Shown here in pieces: positions 18,326-27,556 of a stretch of 64,000 bases of DNA (within the stretch, counting starts at the first letter, position 1; each line of letters starts with the position of its first letter). Made by a program: the position numbers and the translations under genes. The DNA is from Billgrantia aerodenitrificans (lineage in GTDB: Bacteria > Pseudomonadota > Gammaproteobacteria > Pseudomonadales > Halomonadaceae), in contig NZ_JABFTV010000009.1 in the NCBI RefSeq assembly GCF_021404405.1, forward strand, positions 62,001 through 126,000, in the 5' to 3' direction. The notes beneath the pieces are model-generated. The model had not been told where the DNA came from. It worked only from the letters and a program-made list of their open reading frames with translations, and ran no database searches.

Positions 18326-18595
18326 ATGACACCGGAAATGGTCATGGGCATCGCCTATCAGGGCATGCGCGTCACGCTGTTCCTGGCCGGCCCCCTGCTG
18401 ATCACCGCTCTGCTCACGGGTCTTACCGTGAGTCTGTTCCAGGCTGCCACCCAGATCAACGAGATGACGCTCTCGTTCATCCCCAAGATTCTCGGCGTGT
18501 TCACCGTGCTGGTGCTGGCCGGCCCCTGGCTGCTGAAGCTGATCGTGGACTTCACCCGCAACCTCTTCACCAGCATCCCCAGCATGTTGATGTGA
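18326..18595 (+). CDS. fliQ: Flagellar export gate protein FliQ
   Basis: An 89-residue two-helix membrane protein of the export gate, the usual FliQ length. Typical motifs are Q-A-A-T-Q-I-N-E-M-T-L-S-F-I-P-K. The start at 18326 follows AAGGAG at 5 bp; longer in-frame starts overlap fliP and lack a ribosome site. Confidence 0.95.
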   Translation: MTPEMVMGIAYQGMRVTLFLAGPLLITALLTGLTVSLFQAATQINEMTLSFIPKILGVFTVLVLAGPWLLKLIVDFTRNLFTSIPSMLM

Positions 18596-18620
18596 GTCGC
18601 ACTCTTGAGGTGAGCTACGC

Positions 18621-19412
18621 ATGGTCGAGGTGACCTTCGATCAACTCCACGGCTGGCTGGTGCTTCTGCTGTGGCCCTTCGTGCGCATCCTGGCATTCTT
18701 TCAGGCAGCTCCGCTGTGGGGACACTCCAGCGTGCCGAACCAGGCCAAGATCGGGCTGGCATTTCTCATCACGCTGGTGATCGCCCCGGTATTGCCGCCC
18801 ATGCCCGACGTGCCTCTCGTCTCCTGGGCGGGCTTCGGCATCATGGTGGAACAGATGCTGATCGGCATTGCCATCGGCCTGGTCATGCACGTTGTCTTCG
18901 CCGTGGTTCAGGCAGCTGGTGAGTTCATCGGCCTACAAATGGGCCTGGCCTTCGCATCCTTTTTCGATGCCGGCAGCGGCACCAACACCATGATCCTTTC
19001 GCGGATCTTCTTCATGATCACCCTGCTGATGTTCCTCGCCCTGGGCGGCCACTTGATGGTGCTGGAAGCACTGGTATCGAGCTTTTACGGTCTGCCTATC
19101 GGCATCGGCGCATTCAATCCCGCGGCTTTTGAGATGGTGGTGCGCTACGGCGGCACCATCTTCGTCGCCGGCATGTCGCTGGCGTTGCCACTGGTGGGTT
19201 CGCTGCTGATCATCAACCTGGCCATGGGCATCTTGAACCGTTCAGCTCCTCAGCTGACGGTGTTCAACATCGGCTTCCCCACCTCGCTGACCGTCGGCCT
19301 GGTGCTGCTGATGGTACTGATGACCGATATGTCACGTTTCCTGCAGCGGCTGTTCAGCAACGGCATCCAGTTCATCTACGCGCTGATCGAGGCGCTGGCG
19401 CCGCTGGCCTGA
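18621..19412 (+). CDS. fliR: Flagellar export gate protein FliR
   Basis: A 263-residue multi-helix membrane protein completing the FliPQR gate. The conserved helices, the G-L-Q-M-G-L-A-F-A segment and F-N-I-G-F-P are present. In many relatives flhB and flhA follow directly. Here fliR is the last gene of the operon and faces flgL, so flhBA must lie elsewhere. Confidence 0.96.
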   Translation: MVEVTFDQLHGWLVLLLWPFVRILAFFQAAPLWGHSSVPNQAKIGLAFLITLVIAPVLPPMPDVPLVSWAGFGIMVEQMLIGIAIGLVMHVVFAVVQAAGEFIGLQMGLAFASFFDAGSGTNTMILSRIFFMITLLMFLALGGHLMVLEALVSSFYGLPIGIGAFNPAAFEMVVRYGGTIFVAGMSLALPLVGSLLIINLAMGILNRSAPQLTVFNIGFPTSLTVGLVLLMVLMTDMSRFLQRLFSNGIQFIYALIEALAPLA

Positions 19413-19454
19413 CATCACCCTTGCCTCATCATTAGTTAAGCCCATCTGCAAACG

Positions 19455-19484
19455 CAAAAAAGCCGCCCGGCAAGCCGGAGCGGC
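19455..19484 (-). terminator. Intrinsic terminator after flgL
   Basis: Read on the minus strand, a GC-rich stem (19462-19484, arms GCCGC-CGGC and GCCGG-GCGGC with a 2-nt loop) is followed by a run of T (A-run at 19455-19461 on the plus strand). It lies about 90 bp past the flgL stop and fits termination of the flgKL transcript. Confidence 0.8.
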
Positions 19485-19490
19485 GAAACG

Positions 19491-19515
19491 AGATCTCGTC
19501 AATTGCACGAGATCT
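19491..19515. repeat. Small perfect inverted repeat
   Basis: Arms AGATCTCGT (19491-19499) and ACGAGATCT (19507-19515) enclose a 7-nt loop, between the flgL stop and its terminator. It may stabilise the 3' end of the flgL mRNA or act as a second hairpin for fliR. Confidence 0.6.
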
Positions 19516-19575
19516 GCAGGGAAGTTGAGCCGGCTTACCTGGCGGCTCGATGGATTGCCGTCCCAGACAGAATCC

Positions 19576-20871
19576 TCACAGGAAGTTGAACAGTGACATG
19601 CTCTTGACGTCGACGAAGGCCTTCTGAGCCGCCTGCAAGCCGACCTGGCGCAGACTGTAATCGGCAATTGCCTTGGCGTAGTCGAGATCGACCAGATCGG
19701 AAAGCGTTTTATCGTAGTTCATCATTCGGTTGCCGGCGACGGCATCGACCACGTCCAGTTCGTTGAGGCGCGCACCCATGGAGGCACGCACGGTCAGTAC
19801 GTTGTCGAGGCTGTTGTCGAGTTCACGCATCACCGTGTTGATGGTGTTGCGGAAGTGGGCACGGTTTTCTGGCGTGCCCTCCTGATCGAGCTCCAACAGG
19901 TCGATGGCATCCTTGAGTGACTTGAACAGGTCCTGGTTGGCATTGGCGTCGTTGGCCGGGCGCAGCTGGATCTGGTCGCCGTCAGCGGGCGCGCCCTCCA
20001 AAGTGATGCTGACGCCACCAAAAACGACGGCCTTGCCCGATTCATAAGACTCGTCAGCGACAATGGGGGTTCGGGTACCGTCGGCCTCAACGACACTGAC
20101 GGAAAATAACGGGTTGCCATCCGTGTCGGTAGAAAATTCCAATTCGAACGGCTTGCCGAAGTGCTCAGCATTCGGGTCGACGCGGTTCGGCCCGCTGGTG
20201 AATGCAACCGAACCTTCATTGCGTACGAAGCCTTGCTGAGTACCAATACTCGTTTCGCCAGGCGACTCTCGCTCCGCTCTCGCCACATAGCCGGCTCCCG
20301 AAGGCACGCTCTGGAAGATGGTCTTTCCGTTGTCGGCCACCGGCATCAGGCGCGAGGCATCGATCCGCTGCTCGCGGGTGTTCTCGTCTCCGACATAGTT
20401 GACACCAGAGATGCCATCCCCACTGGTGCGGGCGAAGGGCGGTGAGTTGTCCTGGTAGCCACCAAACAGATAGCGACCGTTGCCGTCGGTGGCATTGGCC
20501 TGGCCGATCAGGGTCTCGTAGATGCCGCGCAGTTCGGAGGCCACCGACTGGCGGTCGACGTCGCTCAGGGTGTCGCTTGCTGCCTGGACCAGCAATGTCT
20601 TGGCGCTGGTAATGGCATCGGCCGTGCTGTTGAGCACGCTCTCGGCCTGAGCCAGCGAGTTACGCGCCGACACACGAGCATCGGCAAACTGCTGGGTCAC
20701 GGCCTTGGCCTGGGACACCCCGACTGCCCGAGACGCCGCTTGGGGGTCGTCGGAGGGGTTGACGACCCGCCGGCCACTGGCGATCTGCTGGCCGACCTTG
20801 AGAAAGTCGCTCTGCTGACGATTCATGGATGCCACGCTCTGATCGAACATGGTCACAGTGCTGATACGCAT
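19576..20871 (-). CDS. flgL: Flagellar hook-associated protein 3 FlgL
   Basis: A 431-residue hook-filament junction protein. The flagellin-like N-terminus is diagnostic: M-R-I-S-T-V-T-M-F, then Q-I-A-S-G-R-R-V-V-N-P-S-D-D-P. The C-terminal coiled domain has A-K-A-I-A-D-Y-S-L-R-Q-V-G-L-Q-A-A-Q-K. It lies 20 bp after flgK and is probably co-transcribed from the sigma-28 site before flgK. Confidence 0.96.
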   Translation of the reverse strand: MRISTVTMFDQSVASMNRQQSDFLKVGQQIASGRRVVNPSDDPQAASRAVGVSQAKAVTQQFADARVSARNSLAQAESVLNSTADAITSAKTLLVQAASDTLSDVDRQSVASELRGIYETLIGQANATDGNGRYLFGGYQDNSPPFARTSGDGISGVNYVGDENTREQRIDASRLMPVADNGKTIFQSVPSGAGYVARAERESPGETSIGTQQGFVRNEGSVAFTSGPNRVDPNAEHFGKPFELEFSTDTDGNPLFSVSVVEADGTRTPIVADESYESGKAVVFGGVSITLEGAPADGDQIQLRPANDANANQDLFKSLKDAIDLLELDQEGTPENRAHFRNTINTVMRELDNSLDNVLTVRASMGARLNELDVVDAVAGNRMMNYDKTLSDLVDLDYAKAIADYSLRQVGLQAAQKAFVDVKSMSLFNFL

Positions 20872-20891
20872 CTTTGTGGACTCCCCGAAGA

Positions 20892-22838
20892 TCAGTTACG
20901 CAAGCCGAGAATGGTATCGAACAGCGTGGAAGCGGTATCGATGACCCGGGCATTGGCCATGTAGAACTGCTGGTAGCGAATCAGGTTGGCCGCTTCTTCG
21001 TCCAGGTTGACCCCCGACTCGGACTGTTGCACTGCCTTGAGCTGGTCGGTCAAGCCCTGACGTGCATCGAGATTTACCTTGACGATGTTAGTTCGGTTAC
21101 CCACATCGCTAACCATGCCGGCGTATGCCTGGCTTAGGGACGCACGACCACCTACCAGGGCCTGGCTCTGCAGGTTCTGCATCGCCAGGGCGTTACGGTT
21201 GTCGCCGGTGCCGGAAGCGGCGATGCCCAGATCAAGCGTAAACTCCCCCTGATCAGCACTGGGCAACTTCACCTTGAAGCTCACCCCATCCACCGTGAGT
21301 GTCGCACCGGCGGTCAAGGGGTCGCCATCAATCGTGCCGTCTGGGTTAACGGTTCGCGCTTCGCCGTCAACCAGAACGGTAGCAGGCATTTCCTGACCTA
21401 CCGCCGAGCCGAAGGTCAACACTCCAGCGCTATCCAGTGTGATGGCATAGCTTCCCCCATCAGCCAGGCCGCTGAGCGCTCCTGCATCGGCACGGACTTG
21501 GCCGGAAATCATGTCGCTGGTGGCGGAAACGAAACTGCCGGCGGCGATCTTGTCCAGGTCGGCGATCTGGGAGTCGAGATTCGCCGCAGCGCGACGCACC
21601 GGTTGCACTTCGTAACGGTTACCGTCGTTCGGGGTTCCGCTGAACTCCAGGGTGATGCCGCCAAAGCTGAGCGTCGAAGTATCGGCATCCCAGTTGATTT
21701 CATCTGCCGGTACCGCTTGGCCGTTATCCTTACGGGTAATCTGCGGCTCTCCGTCCTGAAAGCGAATGGTGTAATCCGTGGCGCGCAGCTTGTCGATGTT
21801 CGCCGCATCGAAGCTGGCCGCCGTCACTTCCACGCCACCGGTATTGCGCGGAAAGGAGTATACGCGGGGCTGGCCGATGCTGAAGAAATCACCGCCCTGG
21901 TTACCATCGAGATCCTGACCCAGGCGATGCTGCTCGTTGAAACCTACCGCCAGCGATACGGCAAGCTGACCGATCTGATTCTGGGTCTTGTCCAGGGTCT
22001 CGGCACGGAAGGTCATCAGTCCGCCCAGTGTCCCCCCCTTGATGGTGTTCTCTCCCAGCGCCACCAGGTTGCCGCCGGAATCGCGATAGCCAAGCACGGT
22101 ACGCTGCGGATCGTTGGGGGCATCCATCGCTTCCAGGCGATAGTGGTTGGTGCCGGACACCAGCGGCTGCCCGTTGGGCAGGCTGATGTTGTAGCTCTTG
22201 CCGTCCTGGATCTCCAGACGGATATCCATGCGCTCGCTGAGTTCGGCAACCAGCTGGTCGCGCTGATTGAGCAGGCTGTTGGGGGCCTCGCCGCTGCGCG
22301 CACGAGCCAGCGCGATCTCGCGATTGAGCGTTGCCAGCTGCTCGGTCATGTTATTGATCTGGGTGACTTCGTCCTTGATCTGACCGTTGATACCTTCCTG
22401 CATGTCCTGCAGATAGCCGTCGAAGGCGCGGAACTGGGCAGTCAGGGTATTGGCAGTACCCAGCAGGCCCTGGCGGGCCGCCGGGTCGGAGGGGGCACCG
22501 GCGAGATCCTCGAGGGAGGAAAAGAAACTCTGCATCAACGGCGCCAAGCCCGCCTCGCGATCGGCCAGAAGATTGTCGATCTGGCTGATTTGATTTTCGT
22601 AGGTCTTCAATGCACTCGATGCACTGGTCGCTGCGTTGAGCTGGTTGGCCACGTACTGATTGAACTGGCGCTGGATGGCATTGACCTGCACGCCGGCATC
22701 GGCACGGCTCTGGCCGAGAATCGTCAGTTCACGATTGTAGCCGGGCGTGTAGACGTTACTGATGTTGTTGCTGGTGGTGTTCAGCGCGTTCTGGGCGGCA
22801 TTCAGACCGCTCAGGCCGATGGAAAAAATGGTGCTCAT
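20892..22838 (-). CDS. flgK: Flagellar hook-associated protein 1 FlgK
   Basis: A 648-residue junction protein adjacent to the hook. The rod/hook N-terminal signature M-S-T-I-F-S-I-G-L-S-G-L-N-A-A-Q and the T-S-N-N-I-S-N motif are present. The C-terminal L-I-R-Y-Q-Q-F-Y-M-A-N-A-R-V-I helix is typical. The start at 22838 is preferred over 22859 because AAAGGAAA sits 7 bp upstream. Confidence 0.96.
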   Translation of the reverse strand: MSTIFSIGLSGLNAAQNALNTTSNNISNVYTPGYNRELTILGQSRADAGVQVNAIQRQFNQYVANQLNAATSASSALKTYENQISQIDNLLADREAGLAPLMQSFFSSLEDLAGAPSDPAARQGLLGTANTLTAQFRAFDGYLQDMQEGINGQIKDEVTQINNMTEQLATLNREIALARARSGEAPNSLLNQRDQLVAELSERMDIRLEIQDGKSYNISLPNGQPLVSGTNHYRLEAMDAPNDPQRTVLGYRDSGGNLVALGENTIKGGTLGGLMTFRAETLDKTQNQIGQLAVSLAVGFNEQHRLGQDLDGNQGGDFFSIGQPRVYSFPRNTGGVEVTAASFDAANIDKLRATDYTIRFQDGEPQITRKDNGQAVPADEINWDADTSTLSFGGITLEFSGTPNDGNRYEVQPVRRAAANLDSQIADLDKIAAGSFVSATSDMISGQVRADAGALSGLADGGSYAITLDSAGVLTFGSAVGQEMPATVLVDGEARTVNPDGTIDGDPLTAGATLTVDGVSFKVKLPSADQGEFTLDLGIAASGTGDNRNALAMQNLQSQALVGGRASLSQAYAGMVSDVGNRTNIVKVNLDARQGLTDQLKAVQQSESGVNLDEEAANLIRYQQFYMANARVIDTASTLFDTILGLRN

Positions 22839-22867
22839 GGTGTCGTTTCCTTTCGCCAATGCCCTTT

Positions 22868-22894
22868 ATATCGGCCTGAATCGTCGTGACTTTA
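22868..22894 (-). promoter_or_regulatory. Sigma-28 (FliA) promoter of flgKL
   Basis: Minus strand: TAAAGTCA (22887-22894), an 11-bp spacer, then GCCGATAT (22868-22875). It lies in the 60-bp gap between flgJ and flgK, 30 bp before the flgK ATG. The position fits late expression of the hook-associated proteins. Confidence 0.85.
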
Positions 22895-22898
22895 GGGA

Positions 22899-24026
22899 TC
22901 AATAGCTGAAAAAGACCAGCGAATCCCGCTGCCGCATCGGCCCCATGCTGTTCATCACCGCGATCAGCTTGTCGGCGTAGGCCGGGTCGGTGGCATAGCC
23001 GCCCGCCTGCAGTGCACGGGCGGCCTGTTCGGCACTGCCCGCCGTGGTTACCGCTGCATAGCGCGGGTTGTTGCCGATCAGACGTGCGTAATCGGTGAAG
23101 GCTTCCTCGAACGAGTTGTAGACGCGGAAGCTATCGACGACCCGGGTACGCTGACCGTTGATGTATTCATGGGTCACGATGTCGGTAGTACGCCCTTTCC
23201 AACTGCTGCCCGCCTTAATACCGAAAAGGTTGTAGCTGTTACGACCATCGGCCGTGGCAATCTCGTGGCGCCCCCAGCCGGTTTCCAGTGCCGCCTGAGC
23301 CAGAATCAGCTCAGCCGGCACACCGGTCTTGCGGCTGGCGGCTTGCGCAGGAGCCGAGAGCCGCTCCATGAAACGTTGCACATGCTCCTGCCCCTGGCTT
23401 GCCGAACCAGAGCGGGTACTTGCTCTCGCCGCAGACTGGCTACCTGTCGGCGGCACGGGCGCCTGAGCGGAAGCCGGCAGCCTGGCATCCAGCGCCGCCA
23501 TGAAGCCCACGCGCACGGTCTCCAGTTCCTCGAGGAAGTTGGCCGGCATCGTGACCTGATCCGCTTCACGCACCGAATTGTTGGCTGCCCGTTCGGGCAG
23601 ACGCTCTTCACCCTCTGCCGCGGGCTGCAGAGCATCCTGGAGGACGCGGGGCGTGCCACGCGGAATACCGGCGATGAGTTCACTCAGTTCACGATCCGCC
23701 ACGCCGGAGCGGGGGGAGGAAATTCCCAGTTGGCTTTCCAGCTGTGCCACGAGGTGATCGGCCAGGCCTATGCCGCGGCCGGCCATGGTCTGAGCCCACT
23801 GCTGATCCATCATCGATTGGTAGAACTCGGTCTGCTGACTGTCGAGCAGCCCACCCGACGGGATGGTGTCGCGCATGCTCTTGAGCATCATCTGCAGGAA
23901 CAGCGCCTCGAACTGCTGCGCGGCACCGCGCAATCCCGCCGCTTCGTCATTCCTCGCGGTGTGCTTGAGCCGCTCGAGCCCCTGCACGTCGAGGGCGAAC
24001 TGGCCACCCATGTCCTGGATACTCAT
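22899..24026 (-). CDS. flgJ: Flagellar rod-capping protein and muramidase FlgJ
   Basis: A 375-residue dual-domain FlgJ. The N-terminal rod cap domain (about 25-110) has A-A-Q-Q-F-E-A-L-F-L-Q-M-M-L-K-S-M-R. The C-terminal GH73 glucosaminidase domain (about 215-370) opens the peptidoglycan for the rod. It carries A-A-L-E-T-G-W-G-R with the catalytic Glu, and Y-N-L-F-G-I-K-A. A Pro/Ser linker of about 90 residues joins them. The start codon overlaps the flgI stop by one base. Confidence 0.95.
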   Translation of the reverse strand: MSIQDMGGQFALDVQGLERLKHTARNDEAAGLRGAAQQFEALFLQMMLKSMRDTIPSGGLLDSQQTEFYQSMMDQQWAQTMAGRGIGLADHLVAQLESQLGISSPRSGVADRELSELIAGIPRGTPRVLQDALQPAAEGEERLPERAANNSVREADQVTMPANFLEELETVRVGFMAALDARLPASAQAPVPPTGSQSAARASTRSGSASQGQEHVQRFMERLSAPAQAASRKTGVPAELILAQAALETGWGRHEIATADGRNSYNLFGIKAGSSWKGRTTDIVTHEYINGQRTRVVDSFRVYNSFEEAFTDYARLIGNNPRYAAVTTAGSAEQAARALQAGGYATDPAYADKLIAVMNSMGPMRQRDSLVFFSY

Positions 24027-25165
24027 CAGATGATCTCCAGATCGGCGCGCAATGAGCCTGACGCCTTGAGCGCTTCGAGAATCGCCATGAGGTCGCTGGG
24101 CGTGGCGCCGAGGGCGTTGAGAGCATTGACCACATCGACCAGATCGGCCCCTTCCACCACACGCAGATAGGCGTCCTGCTCCTGCAACTCGATCTCGGTA
24201 TCGGGCACGACCACGGTCTCACCTTGACCGAACGGCGCCGGCTGGCTGACCAGGAAGCGGGTGTCGATGACGATCGACAGATTGCCGTGGGCCACGGCGG
24301 CACGGCGCAAGGTCACGGCGCTATTCATCACTACCGAGCCGGTACGGGCATTGAAGATCACCTTGGCCGGCGCCTCCATCGGCGTAACCCGAATATTCTC
24401 CACCTGAGCCATGAAGTTGACTCGGGAGTTGGGGTTGGTGGGTCCGTCCAAGGCGATGACGCGACCATCACGCGCTGCGGCCACCGGGCGACCGAACTCG
24501 TTGTTGATGGCATTGACCACCCGCTGTGCGGTGCCGAAATCCGCCTGCTTGAGCTCGAGCTCTAGGAGTCCGGCATTGGCGCCCAGATCCAATGGCACTT
24601 CGCGCTCGACCATTGCCCCACCGGGAATTCGCCCACCAGCCAGCTGATTGACCTGGACCTGAGCACCACCCGCCTGGGCTCCGGCGCCACCCACCAGCAG
24701 GTTGCCTTGAGCGATCGCGTAAGTATCGCCGTCGGCACCCTTGAGAGGCGTCATCAGCAGCGTCCCGCCACGCAGGCTGCGGGCGTTGCCGATGGAAGAC
24801 ACGTTGATGTCGAGCCGCTGCCCTGGGCGTGAGAACGGCGGCAAGTCGGCGGTTACCATTACCGCGGCCACGTTACGCAACTGCATGTTGGTGCCCGGCG
24901 GTACGGTGATGCCGAGCTGCGACAGCATGTTGGTGAGGCTCTGCCCGGTGAAGGGCGCCTGCATGGTCTGATCGCCGGTGCCATCGAGCCCGACCACCAG
25001 GCCATAGCCGACCAGCACGTTGTCGCGCACGCCGGCGAAGTTGGCGATTTCACGGATACGTTCGGCCTGAGCCGGCAGCGCCAGCAGACAAAGCCATGTC
25101 AGTAGCAGAAGCTTTTTTGCCACCGAAGCGAAACGGTTTGGCTTGGTCATCATGAAGTCGGTCAT
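24026..25165 (-). CDS. flgI: Flagellar P-ring protein FlgI
   Basis: A 379-residue periplasmic ring protein. A signal peptide (about 12-34, ending L-P-A-Q-A) precedes the mature start E-R-I-R-E-I-A-N-F-A-G-V-R. The family motifs L-V-G-Y-G-L-V-V-G-L-D-G-T-G-D and V-E-G-A-D-L-V-D-V-V-N-A-L-N are present. GAGG lies 8 bp before the ATG. The gene is 15 bp after flgH. Confidence 0.96.
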   Translation of the reverse strand: MTDFMMTKPNRFASVAKKLLLLTWLCLLALPAQAERIREIANFAGVRDNVLVGYGLVVGLDGTGDQTMQAPFTGQSLTNMLSQLGITVPPGTNMQLRNVAAVMVTADLPPFSRPGQRLDINVSSIGNARSLRGGTLLMTPLKGADGDTYAIAQGNLLVGGAGAQAGGAQVQVNQLAGGRIPGGAMVEREVPLDLGANAGLLELELKQADFGTAQRVVNAINNEFGRPVAAARDGRVIALDGPTNPNSRVNFMAQVENIRVTPMEAPAKVIFNARTGSVVMNSAVTLRRAAVAHGNLSIVIDTRFLVSQPAPFGQGETVVVPDTEIELQEQDAYLRVVEGADLVDVVNALNALGATPSDLMAILEALKASGSLRADLEII

Positions 25166-25180
25166 GGTCGCCTCGCCCGA

Positions 25181-25882
25181 TCAGAAAGGCGAAATATTGA
25201 GGAAGAAGCGCTGCAGCCAACCCATATGCTGCGCTTCACTGATATAGCCGTTGCCTACGTACTCGATTCGCGCATCGGCCACGGACGTGGAAGGTACGGT
25301 ATTCTGGCCGGTGATGGTGCGCGGATTGACCACGCCGGAGAAACGGATGAACTCCACGCCCTGATTGATGGCGATCTGCTTCTCGCCGCGCACTCGCAGA
25401 TTGCCGTTGTGCATCACCTCGAGCACCGACACGGTGATGGTGCCGGTCATGCTGTTGCTGGCCTGGGAGCCGCCACCACCGTTGAAGGCGCTGGTGCCTG
25501 ACATGCTGCCGGAAAGATCGATACCCTGCGCGGCCAGCCGTTCCAGCACATCGGGTAGGGCTGAAATGTCTAGCTCCGCCGAACCGTTGCGACTCATGTT
25601 GGACTGCGAGTTCTTGCTGGCGCTGACCTGCTCGTCCAATACGATAGTGAGAATATCGCCCACCATGCGCGGACGGCGATCCTCGAACAGCGGCTGCGAG
25701 CCACGCTGAGCCTGGTAGATGGAGCCGTTGGCCGCCCGAGGCGGTGGCTCGGTGATAAATATCTGCTCCTGCTCGCCGACCACCGAGGCGCGAGGCACCT
25801 GAGCACAACCACCCAGTGCCAACACCGCCATGGCTACCGCCGCGATGGCCACACGTGCGGCCGATCTTCCCATCACTTTCAT
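25181..25882 (-). CDS. flgH: Flagellar L-ring lipoprotein FlgH
   Basis: A 233-residue outer-membrane lipoprotein. A signal sequence ends in the lipobox L-G-G-C, with the acylated Cys at about residue 26. It is followed by the FlgH signature [14 protein letters not shown] and the C-terminal [11 protein letters not shown]. It sits in the flgG-H-I-J order typical of the family. Confidence 0.95.
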   Translation of the reverse strand: MKVMGRSAARVAIAAVAMAVLALGGCAQVPRASVVGEQEQIFITEPPPRAANGSIYQAQRGSQPLFEDRRPRMVGDILTIVLDEQVSASKNSQSNMSRNGSAELDISALPDVLERLAAQGIDLSGSMSGTSAFNGGGGSQASNSMTGTITVSVLEVMHNGNLRVRGEKQIAINQGVEFIRFSGVVNPRTITGQNTVPSTSVADARIEYVGNGYISEAQHMGWLQRFFLNISPF

Positions 25883-25937
25883 TGTCTCTCGCTTCCGGCA
25901 GTGCGTTTCGCGCCAGGGTCTTTCATTGATGACAGGA

Positions 25938-26720
25938 TCAGAGCTGGCTCAGGCGCGCCAACATCTCGTCGCTGGTCTGCACCGCTCGGCTGTTGATTTC
26001 ATAGGCACGCTGGGTCTGGATCATGCTGACCATTTCCTCCACCACGTTGACGTTGGAGGTTTCCACGTAGCCCTGGAACAGCCTGCCGGCACCGTTCATT
26101 CCCGGCATGGTTTCGTTCCGCGGACCGGACGAAGTGGTTTCCAGGTAGAGATTGCCCCCGATGCTCTCGAGACCGGTCGCATTGACGAAAGTGGAAACGG
26201 TGATCTGGCCCACTTCGAGCGCCTGGTTCACGCCCGGCTGAGTTACGGAGACGATGCCGTCCTCGCCGATGGAGATCGACAGAGCGTTTTCGGGAATGAT
26301 GATGGCCGGCTCCAGCGGATAGCCGTTGGCCGTTACCATCTGGCCGTTCTCGTTGAGCTGAAAGCTGCCATCGCGGGTATAGGCGGTGGAACCATCCGGC
26401 ATCAGGACCTGGAAGAAACCGTTGCCGCTGATCGCCAGGTCCCGCGAATTGTCGGTCTGTTCGAGACCGCCCTGGGTATGCAGACGCTCGGTCGCAACCG
26501 GGCGCACCCCGGTACCCACCTGCATGCCCGAGGGCAAGCGATTCTGCACGTCATTCTGAGCACCGGGCTGACGCAGGTTCTGATAGAGCAGATCCTCGAA
26601 TACCGCCCGCGAGCGCTTGAAGCCGTTGGTGCTGACGTTGGCCAGGTTGTTGGAGATGACATCCAGCTTGACCTGCTGGGATTCCAGGCCGGTCTTGGCC
26701 GTCCACAGTGACTTGATCAT
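25938..26720 (-). CDS. flgG: Flagellar distal rod protein FlgG
   Basis: A 260-residue rod protein, the normal length. [13 protein letters not shown] and the [16 protein letters not shown] motif at the N-terminus, and the C-terminal [18 protein letters not shown], identify FlgG. GAGGAAAAAG precedes the ATG. Confidence 0.97.
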   Translation of the reverse strand: MIKSLWTAKTGLESQQVKLDVISNNLANVSTNGFKRSRAVFEDLLYQNLRQPGAQNDVQNRLPSGMQVGTGVRPVATERLHTQGGLEQTDNSRDLAISGNGFFQVLMPDGSTAYTRDGSFQLNENGQMVTANGYPLEPAIIIPENALSISIGEDGIVSVTQPGVNQALEVGQITVSTFVNATGLESIGGNLYLETTSSGPRNETMPGMNGAGRLFQGYVETSNVNVVEEMVSMIQTQRAYEINSRAVQTSDEMLARLSQL

Positions 26721-26765
26721 GTTTCTTTTTCCTCGACCCTACGGACCTCGGCTCGCTCGGAGCCG

Positions 26766-27521
26766 TCAGCCTTGGATGGAAAGCAAATTGTTGGCCCGCT
26801 GGGCGTTTTCGTCGGCGGTGCTGATAACCTTCATCTGCATCTCGTAGCGCCGGGCCACGTCGATCATGGCAACCATGGCCTCCACCGCACTGACGTTGCT
26901 GCCTTCCAGCGCACCGCTGGCAAGACGCGCATCGTCGTCGGCCTCCAGCACCACTACCTCACCCTCAGCGTTGGGCGGCATACGAAACAGGCCGTCGTCA
27001 CCACGCAGCAGTGCTTGCTCCGGCGTGACCAGCTTGAGCCTGCCTACGTCGACCAGGGCCTCGGGGCCCTCGCCTTCACCAATGGCGCTCAGGGTGCCAT
27101 CGGCGCCGACGGTGACACTCGACCCCAGCGGTACGATGATGGGGCCACCCTCACCGATCACCGGGCGCCCCACCACTGTCACCAGGCCATCGCCGTCCAC
27201 TTGGAGATCGCCGCGGCGGGTATAGGCCTCACTGCCGTCGTCTGCCTGCACGGCAAGCCAGGAGTCGGCCTCAAGGGCCACGTCCAGTTCGCGCCCTGTG
27301 CGGGTGATGGGGCCCGGGCTGAAGTCGCTGCCCGGGGTGGTGGCAGCTACCGACACGCGGGTCGGCAGTGCTGCTTCGCCCTGCACCGGCACTGCACGCA
27401 TGGCATGCAGCTGGGCGCGAAAGCCGCTGGTCGAGACGTTGGCCAGGTTGTGGCTGACCACCGCCTGCTGATCCATGGTCTGCTTGGCCCCGCTCATGGC
27501 GGTATAAAGGATGCGGTCCAT
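26766..27521 (-). CDS. flgF: Flagellar proximal rod protein FlgF
   Basis: A 251-residue rod protein with the paired family ends M-D-R-I-L-Y-T-A-M-S-G-A and V-S-A-V-E-A-M-V-A-M-I-D-V-A-R-R-Y-E. It is shorter than FlgG, as usual, and lies between flgE and flgG. GGGAG lies 8 bp before the ATG. Confidence 0.96.
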   Translation of the reverse strand: MDRILYTAMSGAKQTMDQQAVVSHNLANVSTSGFRAQLHAMRAVPVQGEAALPTRVSVAATTPGSDFSPGPITRTGRELDVALEADSWLAVQADDGSEAYTRRGDLQVDGDGLVTVVGRPVIGEGGPIIVPLGSSVTVGADGTLSAIGEGEGPEALVDVGRLKLVTPEQALLRGDDGLFRMPPNAEGEVVVLEADDDARLASGALEGSNVSAVEAMVAMIDVARRYEMQMKVISTADENAQRANNLLSIQG

Positions 27522-27556
27522 GACTCAGGCTCCCTTGGCGCTTGGCATCAAAGCGT

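Noticed and set aside
21498-22889. A 463-codon plus-strand frame opposite flgK
   Set aside because: Antisense shadow of flgK; no ribosome site and no recognisable protein features.
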